Part shown: positions 33,225-41,419 of the stretch, piece by piece
Position numbering within the stretch: the stretch's first letter is position 1
How the letters are laid out: every line of letters starts with the position of its first letter
Assembly (NCBI GenBank): GCA_951801655.1
Contig: CATONV010000009.1
Location: forward strand, 1 to 53,555
Source of the DNA: an uncultured Oscillospiraceae bacterium
GTDB lineage: Bacteria > Bacillota > Clostridia > Oscillospirales > Oscillospiraceae
Direction of reading: 5' to 3'
DNA length: 53,555 bases
The notes under the pieces: generated by a model
What the model was told of the DNA's origin: nothing
Seen by the model: only the letters and a program-made list of their open reading frames with translations
Databases searched by the model: none
Position numbers and translations under genes: made by a program

Positions 33225-36200
33225 ATGTCCCAGAAGATACCGTTTTTGCAGATGTTTGCTGCCCTGCGCCAGTGGACCGAGCTGTCCAATGGGGTGGAGG
33301 GCTGGCTGATTGTGTCCGCCGCCATTGACAAATACAGCCGCAGCGCCAAAATTGTGGTGGAGGGGGCGTACGGGGCGGGACCTAACCTCATCGCCCAGGC
33401 GGAGGACACCCTGTGCCGGGCCTACGGCCTGAACAACGTCAAAATCGAGGCGGCTCCTGCCCCGGAATCATCTGTAGGGCGCGACGACCCCGGCGTGCCA
33501 CCCTTACATACCCCTGCGCCGTCCAATACAGATACCGTTTCTGAAAAGCGGCGGGCCGAGGTTGTCCCGCCCTGCGTACCGTCCGCAGACGAGTCCGACG
33601 CCTTCGCCCGCACCGAGGCGATCCGAAAGGCAGCCCTGAAGAAGAGCGCCCGGCCCACCGCCGCCCCGCCCAAGAAGGAGAAAAAGCCCCAGGGGAAGGC
33701 CATCTTCGGCAAGGCCATTTCCAAGGCCCCCACCCCCATCGGGGAGCTGGAGCTGGACATGGGCATGGTGGTGGTAGAGGGGGACGTCTTCGCCATCGAC
33801 AACCGGGAGCTGAAAAAACGGAGGGCCTGGGTGGTGGCCTTCGACATGACCGACTACACCGGCTCCATCCGGGTGAACAAGTTCTTCCCCGGGGACGAGG
33901 GCAAGCCCCTGGTGGACGGCATCAAAAAGGGGATGCACGTCAAGGTTCAGGGCCGCCTGAACATGGACCGGTTTTACGGCGACATGGTGCTGGAGCCGGT
34001 GGCCGTCACCACGGCGGAGAAGAAGCTGAAGGAGGACACCGCCGAGGAGAAGCGGGTGGAGCTCCACCTCCACACCACCATGTCCGCCATGGACGCCCTC
34101 ACCAGCGTGGGCCCCAAGCTGGGCCCGGACAAAAATGTGGTCAAGCGGGCGGAGGCCTGGGGACACCCGGCCATCGCCATCACTGACCACGGGGTGGCCC
34201 AGTCCTTCCCAGACGCCTGGCACTCGGCCAAGAAGATCAAGATTTTGTACGGCGTGGAGGCCTACTTCATCAACGACGTGGACGACCGGGTGGCCGTCCA
34301 CGGCCAGACGGACGCCTCCTTCGGCAGCGAGATTGTCTGCTTCGACATTGAGACCACCGGACTGAATAAAAAGCATGAGGTCATCATCGAGATTGGCGCA
34401 GTGGTGCTGAAAAATGGGGAGATTACCGATCGGTTCAATACCTTTGTCTCCCCGGGGCGCATTCTGTCCCCGGAGATTATCCGCCTCACCGGCATCACCG
34501 ACGAGATGCTGGAGGGGGCCCCCTCCCAGGAGGAGGCCATCCGCGCCTTTCTGGCCTTCGCCGGGGACCGGCCCCTGGCCGCCCACAACGCCGACTTTGA
34601 CATGGGCTTCATCGCCGCCGGGTGCAGGAAGTATGGAATTTCTTTCCATAATCCCTCGGTGGACAGCCTGATTCTGGCCCAAAACCTTCTCCCTGAGCTG
34701 GGCAAGTACAAGCTGGATATTGTGGCGGAGCACTTGCACCTGCCCGCCTTCAACCACCACCGGGCCAGCGACGACGCGGCCACAGTGGCCTACATGCTGC
34801 CCCACTTTTTCCGGATGCTGGAGACGGCCGGACTGCACAATCTGTCTGAGGTCAACCCCTACATGACCACCCTCCGGGGAAAGGGGAAGGCCAAGCGCCA
34901 GCCCAAGCACCTCATCGTGCTGGCCAAGAACCAGACCGGCCTGCGGAATCTGTACAAGCTGGTGTCCCTGGCCCACCTGGAGCACTTCAAGCGCTACCCC
35001 ATCATGCCCAAGTCCCTGATTAACGAAAACCGGGAGGGGCTTATCATGGGCTCCGCCTGCGAGGCGGGGGAGCTGTTCCGGGCCCTCACCGAGGGCAAGG
35101 ACTGGGAGGAGCTTAAGCGCATTGCCTCCTGGTACGACTATCTGGAGATTCAGCCCATCTGCAACAACATGTTCATGCTCCGCAAGGGGCTGGTGCGCTC
35201 TGAGGAGGAGCTGCGGGATTTCAACCGGGACATCGTCCGCCTGGGGGAGGAGCTGGGCAAGCCGGTGTGCGCCACCGGGGACGTTCACTTCCTGGACCCG
35301 GAAGACGAAATTTACCGCCACATTCTTCTGGCCTCCAAGGGCTTTGAGGACGCGGACGAGGATTTGCCCATCTACTTCAAGACCACCGACGAGATGCTCC
35401 GGGAGTTTGCTTACCTGGGGAAGGAGAAGGCCCGGGAGGTGGTGGTTACCAACACCAACCTGATTGCCAGCTGGTGCGACCCCATCGAGCCGCTGCCCCA
35501 GGGCCTGTTCGCCCCCAAGCTGGAGGACTCCGACGGGGAGCTGAAGCGCCTCGTCTGGGGCAAGGCCCATGAGCTCTATGGAGAGAACCCGCCCCAAATT
35601 GTGGTGGACCGCATTGAAGCGGAGCTGGGGGACATAATCCGGTGTAAGTACGACGTGATCTACATGTCCGCTCAAAAGCTGGTGCAGAACTCCCTGGAAC
35701 ACAGCTACCTGGTGGGCTCCCGGGGGTCGGTGGGCTCGTCGCTGGTAGCCTTCATGTCGGGGATCACTGAGGTGAACTCCCTGCCCGCCCACTACCGCTG
35801 TCCCAACTGCAAGCACACCGACTTCGACTACGCCGCAGACCCGGATCACCCTTACGGCTGCGGGGCGGATATGCCCGACGCAGTCTGCCCTGTCTGCGGG
35901 GCCAAGTACGTAAAGGACGGCTTCAATATCCCCTTCGAGACCTTTTTGGGCTTCGGCGGTGACAAGGTGCCCGATATCGATCTGAATTTTTCCGGGGAAT
36001 ACCAGTCCAGCGCCCACAAATACACCTTTGAGCTCTTCGGCCAGACCCACGTGTTCCGGGCGGGGACCATCGGCACAGTGGCGGAGAAGACCGCCTTCGG
36101 CTATGTGAAGAAGTACCTGGAGGAGAAGGGCAAGGTGGCCTCCAAGGCGGAGGAGAACCGCCTGGCTATCGGCTGCACCGGGGTGAAACGGACCACCGGC

Positions 36201-37412
36201 CAGCACCCCGGCGGCATGGTGGTTATCCCCCAGGACAAGGAAATTTACGACTTCTGCCCCGTCCAGCACCCCGCCGACGACCCCAACAGCGACATCATCA
36301 CCACCCACTTTGAATACCACTCCATGGAGTCCAACCTCTTAAAGCTGGACATGCTGGGCCACGACGATCCCACCATGATCCGCATGCTGGAGGTGCTGAC
36401 CGGGGTAAACGCTCGGGAGATTCCTCTGGATGACCCGGACACCATGTCCCTGTTTTCTTCCTCCAAGGCCCTGGGCTACGAGAACGACAAAATTCTGGGT
36501 CCCACCGGGGGCACCGCCATTCCGGAGTTCGGCACCTCCTTTGTCCGGGGGATGCTGGAGGAGACTCAGCCCAATCAGTTTGACATTCTGGTGCGGCTGT
36601 CCGGCTTTTCCCACGGCACCGACGTGTGGCTTGGCAACGCACGGGATATTATCCTCTCGGGCACTGCCAAGGTCAACGAGGCCATCGGCTGCCGGGACGA
36701 TATTATGCTCTTTCTCATCTCCAAGGGGATGCCGCCCAAGCGGTCGTTCAAGATTATGGAGGCTGTCCGAAAGGGCCGAGGCCTGCCCGACGGGGCGGAG
36801 GAGGAGATGCGGGCCGCCGGGGTGCCCGACTGGTACATCGGTTCCTGCAAGAAGATTGCCTACCTCTTTCCCAAGGCCCACGCCGTGGCCTATGTGATGA
36901 TGGCCTTCCGCATCGCCTGGTTCAAGGTCCACCGCCCCCTGGCCTTCTACGCCGCCTACTTCTCCATCCGGGCCAAGGCCTTTGACGAGGCCTTCATGTG
37001 CCGGGGCATGGACGTGTGCCAGCGGAAAATGCGGGAGATTGTGGCCAAGGACAAGGAGGCCACCGCCGTGGAGCAGGACATGCTCACCACCCTGGAGGTG
37101 TGCTACGAGTTCTACCTCCGGGGCTTCCAGTTCGACCGCATGGATATCTACCGCTCCCAGGCCGTCCACTTCACCGTGGACGAGGAGAAGGGCACCCTGC
37201 GCCCGCCCTTCGTGTCGGTGGCGGGGCTGGGAGAGACTGCCGCCATCTCCCTGGCCGAGCAGCGGGAGGGAAAGCAGTTTATCTCCATCGAGGAGGTGTC
37301 CGCCGCCTGCCCCAAGGTGTCCAAGACCCATATCCAGCTGCTGAAGGAAGCCGGCGCCTTCGGCGACCTGCCCGAGACCAGCCAGATGGATTTGTTTTCC
37401 ATGTTTGGATAA
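33225..37412 (+). CDS. polC: DNA polymerase III alpha subunit, Gram-positive PolC type
   Basis: Replicative polymerase with built-in proofreading, 1395 residues. Order: N-terminal domain (1-80), variable linker, OB fold (about 170-270), PHP domain (from KRVELHLHTTMSAMDALTSV near 277) interrupted by the DEDD exonuclease (FDIETTGLNKKHEVIIEIGA near 372-391), then the polymerase core with a four-cysteine zinc site (CPNC...CPVC, about 860-900) and catalytic PDIDLNFSGEYQ. The linker at residues 84-118 is encoded by an embedded TGTAGGG-family repeat in frame. Codons elsewhere match neighbours. Ribosome site AAAGGAG. Confidence 0.98.
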   Translation: MSQKIPFLQMFAALRQWTELSNGVEGWLIVSAAIDKYSRSAKIVVEGAYGAGPNLIAQAEDTLCRAYGLNNVKIEAAPAPESSVGRDDPGVPPLHTPAPSNTDTVSEKRRAEVVPPCVPSADESDAFARTEAIRKAALKKSARPTAAPPKKEKKPQGKAIFGKAISKAPTPIGELELDMGMVVVEGDVFAIDNRELKKRRAWVVAFDMTDYTGSIRVNKFFPGDEGKPLVDGIKKGMHVKVQGRLNMDRFYGDMVLEPVAVTTAEKKLKEDTAEEKRVELHLHTTMSAMDALTSVGPKLGPDKNVVKRAEAWGHPAIAITDHGVAQSFPDAWHSAKKIKILYGVEAYFINDVDDRVAVHGQTDASFGSEIVCFDIETTGLNKKHEVIIEIGAVVLKNGEITDRFNTFVSPGRILSPEIIRLTGITDEMLEGAPSQEEAIRAFLAFAGDRPLAAHNADFDMGFIAAGCRKYGISFHNPSVDSLILAQNLLPELGKYKLDIVAEHLHLPAFNHHRASDDAATVAYMLPHFFRMLETAGLHNLSEVNPYMTTLRGKGKAKRQPKHLIVLAKNQTGLRNLYKLVSLAHLEHFKRYPIMPKSLINENREGLIMGSACEAGELFRALTEGKDWEELKRIASWYDYLEIQPICNNMFMLRKGLVRSEEELRDFNRDIVRLGEELGKPVCATGDVHFLDPEDEIYRHILLASKGFEDADEDLPIYFKTTDEMLREFAYLGKEKAREVVVTNTNLIASWCDPIEPLPQGLFAPKLEDSDGELKRLVWGKAHELYGENPPQIVVDRIEAELGDIIRCKYDVIYMSAQKLVQNSLEHSYLVGSRGSVGSSLVAFMSGITEVNSLPAHYRCPNCKHTDFDYAADPDHPYGCGADMPDAVCPVCGAKYVKDGFNIPFETFLGFGGDKVPDIDLNFSGEYQSSAHKYTFELFGQTHVFRAGTIGTVAEKTAFGYVKKYLEEKGKVASKAEENRLAIGCTGVKRTTGQHPGGMVVIPQDKEIYDFCPVQHPADDPNSDIITTHFEYHSMESNLLKLDMLGHDDPTMIRMLEVLTGVNAREIPLDDPDTMSLFSSSKALGYENDKILGPTGGTAIPEFGTSFVRGMLEETQPNQFDILVRLSGFSHGTDVWLGNARDIILSGTAKVNEAIGCRDDIMLFLISKGMPPKRSFKIMEAVRKGRGLPDGAEEEMRAAGVPDWYIGSCKKIAYLFPKAHAVAYVMMAFRIAWFKVHRPLAFYAAYFSIRAKAFDEAFMCRGMDVCQRKMREIVAKDKEATAVEQDMLTTLEVCYEFYLRGFQFDRMDIYRSQAVHFTVDEEKGTLRPPFVSVAGLGETAAISLAEQREGKQFISIEEVSAACPKVSKTHIQLLKEAGAFGDLPETSQMDLFSMFG
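33473..33578. repeat. TGTAGGG-family repeat embedded in frame in polC
   Basis: 106-nt segment starting TGTAGGGCGCGACGACCCC and ending GTCCCGCCCTGCGTA. Both ends match the reverse complement of the intergenic element at 15653-15720 almost base for base, with a longer centre. It keeps the polC frame open and adds about 35 Pro/Thr/Val-rich residues to a linker between domains. Confidence 0.85.
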
Positions 37413-37415
37413 AAT

Positions 37416-37452
37416 AAGCCGCCGTCACATTTTCGTGACGGCGGCTTTAAAA
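37416..37452 (+). terminator. polC terminator
   Basis: Perfect 13-bp stem (AAGCCGCCGTCAC / GTGACGGCGGCTT) with an ATTTTC loop and TTTAAAA. It ends the long pyrH-polC run. Confidence 0.85.
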
Positions 37453-37468
37453 TGTTGCTGAAAGTGTA

Positions 37469-37666
37469 TCAGCGGAAGCGGTGCGCAATGCCGCTCTGCT
37501 TCATAATTGCGTTTGCGGTATGGCGGGACTTGATTTTGCTGTCTACTGTGATGTGGCGTTTGGTGAGAGGACTATACCAAATATCATGGTCGCCCTTTCC
37601 CCGCCGCACAAAGACACAGCCATTTAAAGATAAGATATCCCGAACCATTTTTTCATATTCTGACAT
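37469..37666 (-). CDS. hicA: HicA-family mRNA interferase toxin
   Basis: 65 residues with the double-stranded-RNA-binding-like HicA fold; catalytic histidine is H27 in GKGDHDIW, and the C-terminal SRHTANAIMKQSG helix fits. Toxins of this family cleave mRNA and slow growth until bound by HicB. The ATGA overlap with hicB ensures coupled synthesis. Antitoxin-first order is the reverse of classic hicAB. Confidence 0.88.
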   Translation of the reverse strand: MSEYEKMVRDILSLNGCVFVRRGKGDHDIWYSPLTKRHITVDSKIKSRHTANAIMKQSGIAHRFR

Positions 37667-37884
37667 CAGATTGCTACCTGTTCATGCCGGTAAGAGACAA
37701 AATTCAAGCGCAGGGGGGAGCAGGAGGTACCATTAAGCTGAAGCATTTCAGGGATTGCGAAGCGCAGCTTTTCAATCAGTGCGTCACAGGAGCCGGATTC
37801 CATCACCAGACCGGGCACATCGTCGCTTTCAGCGACCCAAACGAGCGCCTCCGGGTCCCAAGTCATTTTAATCAATAATTCCAT
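37666..37884 (-). CDS. hicB: HicB-like antitoxin (DUF1902 type)
   Basis: 72 residues. The N-terminal segment WDPEALVWVAESDDVPGLV followed by a helix (ALIEKLRFAIPEMLQLN) is the partial RNase-H-like HicB/DUF1902 fold. There is no obvious C-terminal DNA-binding domain. GGAGG site 4-5 nt upstream. Transcribed first, followed by hicA with a 3-nt overlap. Confidence 0.85.
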   Translation of the reverse strand: MELLIKMTWDPEALVWVAESDDVPGLVMESGSCDALIEKLRFAIPEMLQLNGTSCSPLRLNFVSYRHEQVAI

Positions 37885-37933
37885 AACTGCCTCCGTTTTC
37901 CTCCGTGTTGGCGGTGATTGTTTTCATACTTCT

Positions 37934-37962
37934 AGGTTAAGCTACACCAAAAAGGTTGTCAA
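37934..37962 (-). promoter_or_regulatory. Promoter of the hicBA pair
   Basis: TTGACA, 17-bp spacer, TAACCT on the minus strand, about 45 nt upstream of the hicB start. Confidence 0.6.
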
Positions 37963-37977
37963 GCAAAATTTATCAAA

Positions 37978-38012
37978 ATCAGCCGCCGCCACGTTTTCAT
38001 GACGGCGGATTC
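37978..38012 (-). terminator. Terminator of the unknown membrane-protein gene
   Basis: CCGCCGTCA...TGGCGGCGG stem (one mismatch) followed on the minus strand by CTGATTTTGAT. Confidence 0.65.
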
Positions 38013-38018
38013 AAGCTG

Positions 38019-38711
38019 TTACTGCCTTGTCTTATTAACTTCTTCCAGGGATTTCAGGAAGGCTTTTTCCTCCTTGGAACCGCCTGACTGTACTTGAGGC
38101 GCGGCGGCGGCCAGGGCCTCGCAGCACCGCTTGGCCTCGCTTTTGCGGGCGAAGGTAGGGAAGGCGATCAGCCGGGTGGAGTCGTAGATGTTGACATCGT
38201 AGGAGGTGGCGACCACCTTGCTGCTGGTATGGACCTTTTTGATCCAAAAAACGCCCTGGAGACTGCGCAGCAAAATGGCCTGATCCCCAATCAAAACCCA
38301 GGTGCGGCCTAGATCAACATTGCCGAAGGTCTGGCCTCCGGCTAAATCTTTGTCCACCAGGGCGAACAGCTCCGGGACAGGAAGGCTGGACTGGTCTGCT
38401 GGGACCTGGGCACGGATAGACTGGATCAGGTTGCTGTTTTCTACGTCGGCGCCGATGGCCAGGCGTTTTTTGCGGTGGATACGGGCGCCCCAGACAAAGC
38501 AGATTCCGATGAAGAGGAAGCCCGCACCGAAAAACAGCGATATGATTACGCCGCCGACTCCAAAGGATGCCCACTCAAAGATCGACATGTATCCCAGCAT
38601 ACACAGAAGGATTATGCCGACCAGCGCGAAGGGGACGGCGCATATGTACATAATAATTTCTGATACCGTACCACCCTTTTCTTTTTTCAGATGTTTTTCA
38701 CAGTAGCCCAT
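38019..38711 (-). CDS. Membrane protein of unknown function
   Basis: 230 residues. Two membrane helices (about 18-42 and 52-76) are followed by a soluble C-terminal domain containing RTWVLIGDQAILLRS, FWIKKVHTSSKVV and DVNIYDSTRLIAFPT, a beta-rich stretch that could be a PH-like fold. I do not recognise the family. ATG at 38711 is preferred to an earlier in-frame codon because that extension (to 38801) overlaps a strong hairpin; the ribosome site (AAGGG) is weak. Stands alone. Confidence 0.72.
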   Translation of the reverse strand: MGYCEKHLKKEKGGTVSEIIMYICAVPFALVGIILLCMLGYMSIFEWASFGVGGVIISLFFGAGFLFIGICFVWGARIHRKKRLAIGADVENSNLIQSIRAQVPADQSSLPVPELFALVDKDLAGGQTFGNVDLGRTWVLIGDQAILLRSLQGVFWIKKVHTSSKVVATSYDVNIYDSTRLIAFPTFARKSEAKRCCEALAAAAPQVQSGGSKEEKAFLKSLEEVNKTRQ

Positions 38712-38739
38712 TCGTTTCAATCCCTTCTTTATTTTACCG

Positions 38740-38810
38740 CAGCTCCGGGGGCGTTCGCCGTCCCCGAGAGCTGGGGAAACAAAAATGCCGTGCAGGTGCA
38801 AAGCCTACAC
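38740..38810 (-). promoter_or_regulatory. Structured leader, possible attenuator, of the unknown membrane-protein gene
   Basis: Reading leftward: a GTGTAGG...CCTGCAC stem (38790-38810) followed by GGCATTTTTGTTT, a terminator-like unit; then a long hairpin (CAGCTCTCGGGG...CCCCCGGAGCTG, 38740-38773) about 30 nt before the gene. The piece GTGTAGGCTTTGC and the tail GCATTTTTGTTT also occur, nearly identical, in the plus-strand RNA at 38899-38997. Confidence 0.4.
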
Positions 38811-38865
38811 AGCAAGGAAGAATCTTGGCAACACGACCACACGAATACCACAACAAACCAGACCC

Positions 38866-38894
38866 TTTACAAAAAGGACCGTCCGTCGTATAAT
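38866..38894 (+). promoter_or_regulatory. Promoter of an orphan structured RNA
   Basis: TTTACA, 17-bp spacer, TATAAT. No ribosome site or open frame follows before the terminator-like end at 38997. Confidence 0.7.
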
Positions 38895-38898
38895 ATCC

Positions 38899-38997
38899 AT
38901 GCGGTGCGGCCGATGGCCGTTGTGTAGGTGAGAGCTATTCACCTGTGCAGGCTTTGCGGGTGTTGGCGCACCCATAAAGCTGCCGCATTTTTGTTTT
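38899..38997 (+). ncRNA. Orphan structured RNA, about 99 nt
   Basis: A closing stem (ATGCGG 38899-38904 with CCGCAT 38983-38988) encloses three hairpins: CGGCC-GAT-GGCCG (38907-38919), AGGTGA-7 nt-TCACCT (38926-38944) and GGGTG-6 nt-CACCC (38958-38973). It ends in TTTTTGTTTT. A promoter at correct distance and a terminator-like end make it a free-standing small RNA. It does not match SRP RNA, 6S, tRNA or a riboswitch class that I can recall. Confidence 0.6.
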
Positions 38998-39092
38998 CGA
39001 CGCTATTATAGCAGAAACTGACATGCTTTGCAAGAGTCATTACAAATGCTTCCCGTGGGGCGGTATGTTTTAAAAAAATTAAAAATTTATCC

Positions 39093-39121
39093 CTTGACTG
39101 GGATGGAACAAGTGAGTAAAG
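39093..39121 (+). promoter_or_regulatory. Promoter of the LTA-synthase-like gene
   Basis: TTGACT, 17-bp spacer, TAAAGT, about 40 nt upstream of the start codon. Confidence 0.55.
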
Positions 39122-39159
39122 TAGATAGGTAAAACAGGTAATTTTGGGGGTTGATTCCA

Positions 39160-41304
39160 ATGGGTTATACAGGCAGGCGGATGAGTGGCAGCCGAAGCCA
39201 CTCCCGGCGCGGCGAGGCTGCGGTGCTGATGCAGACGCTGGAACGGGTGCTGCTGTTTCCGGCGCTTCTTCTCTACCTGGAGCTGGTGCTGCACATCTAC
39301 ATGAAGACCTCCCTGGCCTACGCCCCGGTGTATGTGGCGTTCAGCTTTGCGGCGGGCTTTTTTCTCTCCTGCCTCACCCTGGCCTGGCCGCCGAAGGTGA
39401 ACGGTATGCTGTCCAAGGTGCTGGCGGTGGGTATTTCGCTCATTTACGCGGTGGAGATCATCGCCAAGACCATCCTCCAGACCTACTATGGCCCCAGCGC
39501 CCTGGGGGTTGCGGCGGGCAATAGACTCACCGACTACTCTGATGTAATTATCTCCACGGTGATCCACTCCATCCCCATCATCCTGATCCTGCTGCTGCCC
39601 TCCATCCTGCTGTGCATTTTCGGGGCGGGCTTTCCGGGCTTTGACCGGTTTGACATCCGGTTTGCCGGCCTGGTGCTGGGGGGTTGCGTGCTGTGCCACA
39701 TTTTGGGGGTCGGCGTCACCCTGCTGCCCTGGAAGGGAGACATCACTCCCGCTATGCTGTACAAAATGGACACCAATGTGGATGACCAGGTGGAGCAGCT
39801 GGGCCTTCTCACCATGCTGCGGCTGGACGTGAAGCACATGATCTTCCCGGTGAAGAACACCATGGGCGATGACTTCAGCGACATCGGAGCCCTGACTCCT
39901 CCGGACTCCTCCTCCGCCGGGGACACCGGGGACAACTCCCAGACAGCAGACCCCGCGCCAGTGGTGGATACCTCCCCCAACGTGATGGACGTGGACCTGG
40001 CCGCCTTGGCCGAGAACGGGAAGAACGACGACGTAAAATGGCTGGCCAGCTACTTCAATAGCGTCACCCCCACCCGGAAGAACCAGTATACCGGCATGTT
40101 TGAGGGGTACAACGTGATCGAGGTTGTGATTGAGGGCTTCTCCGGCTACGCCATCGACCCCCAGCTTACCCCCACGCTGTATAAGCTGACCCACGAGGGC
40201 TTCGTCTTCAACAACTACTACACCGCCCTCCACTACACCAGCACCTCCAACGGTGAGTGCCAGACCCTGCTGGGCCTCTACCCCAAGAACGGCAACCCCA
40301 TCACCATGAAGCGCACCGGCGAGGTGAAGTTTAAGGAGAACGGCCAGAGTGTAGGCTTCGACGCCTACCTCACCCTGCCCCAGCAGCTGAAGCGGGCGGG
40401 CTACAACGTGCTGGGCTACCACGCCAACTCCGAGATGTACGGCCGCAAGGCCTCCCACACCAACCTGGGCTACGACTGGCGCCAGTTTGGAGACGGCTTC
40501 GAGGGACTGGAGCTGAAAAATGACGGCGGCCTGCAGTGGCCCCAGCGGGACACGGTGATGGTGGAAGCCAGTGTGGACAACTATTTGGGCAGCGACACCC
40601 CCTTCCACGTCTATTACCTGACCATCAGCGGCCATATGCCCTACTCCAACAACCGCATCGTGGCCCCCTACCGGGACACCGTCCGGGCCCTGCCCTACAG
40701 CGAGACCACCCAGAACTATGTGGCCACCGTTATGGAGGTGGACCGGGCCCTGGAGCTGCTGCTCCAGAAGCTGGAGGCGGCGGGCAAGCTGGACAAGACC
40801 CTCATTGTGGCCACCGGCGATCACATCCCCTACTTCAATGTGGACACCCTGGAGGAGCTGTCCGGCCAGACCTTTGGCAGTTCCGAGGCCATGGAGCATC
40901 TGGACGAGAAGAATATCAACTTTGACGTGTACAAAAATTCCCTGATCCTCTGGTCGGCCAGCATGGAGGAGCCGGTGGTGGTGGATAAGCCCTGCTGCCA
41001 GGTGGATATTCTGCCCACTGTTTCCAACCTGCTGGGACTGGAGTACGACTCCCGGATGCTGGCGGGCAGCGACATCCTGTCCGATAGTGAGGGCCTGGTG
41101 GTCTTCACCTCCACCTGCTGGATGACCGACCGGGGCTTTTACAACCGCTTCACCCAGGAGTTCACCCCGGCGGAGGGGGTCACTATGACCGCCGAGGAAC
41201 AGGAGAGCTACGTCTCCGCCATGAAGAAGCTGGTGAACTACAAGCTGAGCGCCACCCCGATGATTGTGGAGAACAACTTCTATCATGAGGCGTTCGGAGG
41301 GTGA
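39160..41304 (+). CDS. LTA synthase family membrane sulfatase-fold protein
   Basis: 714 residues. Five membrane helices in the first 200 residues, a linker with a Ser/Thr/Asp-rich patch, then an extracellular alkaline-phosphatase/sulfatase domain. The nucleophile threonine region is YTSTSNGEC (near 358-366), the metal glutamate is in VVIEGFSGYAID (near 325) and the metal Asp-His pair in TGDHIPYF (near 552-559). Family members transfer glycerol-phosphate from phosphatidylglycerol to build lipoteichoic acid, or related modifications. The exact polymer is unknown. The ATG at 39160 has GGGGG 9 nt upstream. Confidence 0.9.
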   Translation: MGYTGRRMSGSRSHSRRGEAAVLMQTLERVLLFPALLLYLELVLHIYMKTSLAYAPVYVAFSFAAGFFLSCLTLAWPPKVNGMLSKVLAVGISLIYAVEIIAKTILQTYYGPSALGVAAGNRLTDYSDVIISTVIHSIPIILILLLPSILLCIFGAGFPGFDRFDIRFAGLVLGGCVLCHILGVGVTLLPWKGDITPAMLYKMDTNVDDQVEQLGLLTMLRLDVKHMIFPVKNTMGDDFSDIGALTPPDSSSAGDTGDNSQTADPAPVVDTSPNVMDVDLAALAENGKNDDVKWLASYFNSVTPTRKNQYTGMFEGYNVIEVVIEGFSGYAIDPQLTPTLYKLTHEGFVFNNYYTALHYTSTSNGECQTLLGLYPKNGNPITMKRTGEVKFKENGQSVGFDAYLTLPQQLKRAGYNVLGYHANSEMYGRKASHTNLGYDWRQFGDGFEGLELKNDGGLQWPQRDTVMVEASVDNYLGSDTPFHVYYLTISGHMPYSNNRIVAPYRDTVRALPYSETTQNYVATVMEVDRALELLLQKLEAAGKLDKTLIVATGDHIPYFNVDTLEELSGQTFGSSEAMEHLDEKNINFDVYKNSLILWSASMEEPVVVDKPCCQVDILPTVSNLLGLEYDSRMLAGSDILSDSEGLVVFTSTCWMTDRGFYNRFTQEFTPAEGVTMTAEEQESYVSAMKKLVNYKLSATPMIVENNFYHEAFGG

Positions 41305-41329
41305 CCTCTTGCCTCCCCTCACAAAACAG

Positions 41330-41357
41330 TTGCTTTTTTTCAATGGAGTGCTATAAT
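41330..41357 (+). promoter_or_regulatory. Promoter of the Bax-inhibitor-1 family gene
   Basis: TTGCTT, 16-bp spacer, TATAAT, about 60 nt before the start codon. Confidence 0.65.
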
Positions 41358-41419
41358 AGAACCAACCTCAGATGGGCAGACTGAGAAGAAAACTGCCCAA
41401 TCGGAAAGGAGTGTTATTT

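Noticed and set aside
33504-36320. 938-codon open frame opposite polC
   Set aside because: Same effect of codon bias; low-complexity His/Val/Gly content, no ribosome site, full overlap with PolC domains.
38899-38997. tRNA or SRP RNA in the structured segment
   Set aside because: Four-stem shape is tRNA-like but there is no T-loop or acceptor end, and the SRP GGAAGCA-type loop is absent.
39079-41343. 754-codon open frame opposite the LTA-synthase-like gene
   Set aside because: Mirror of a real gene with membrane helices and sulfatase motifs; the opposite product is low-complexity.
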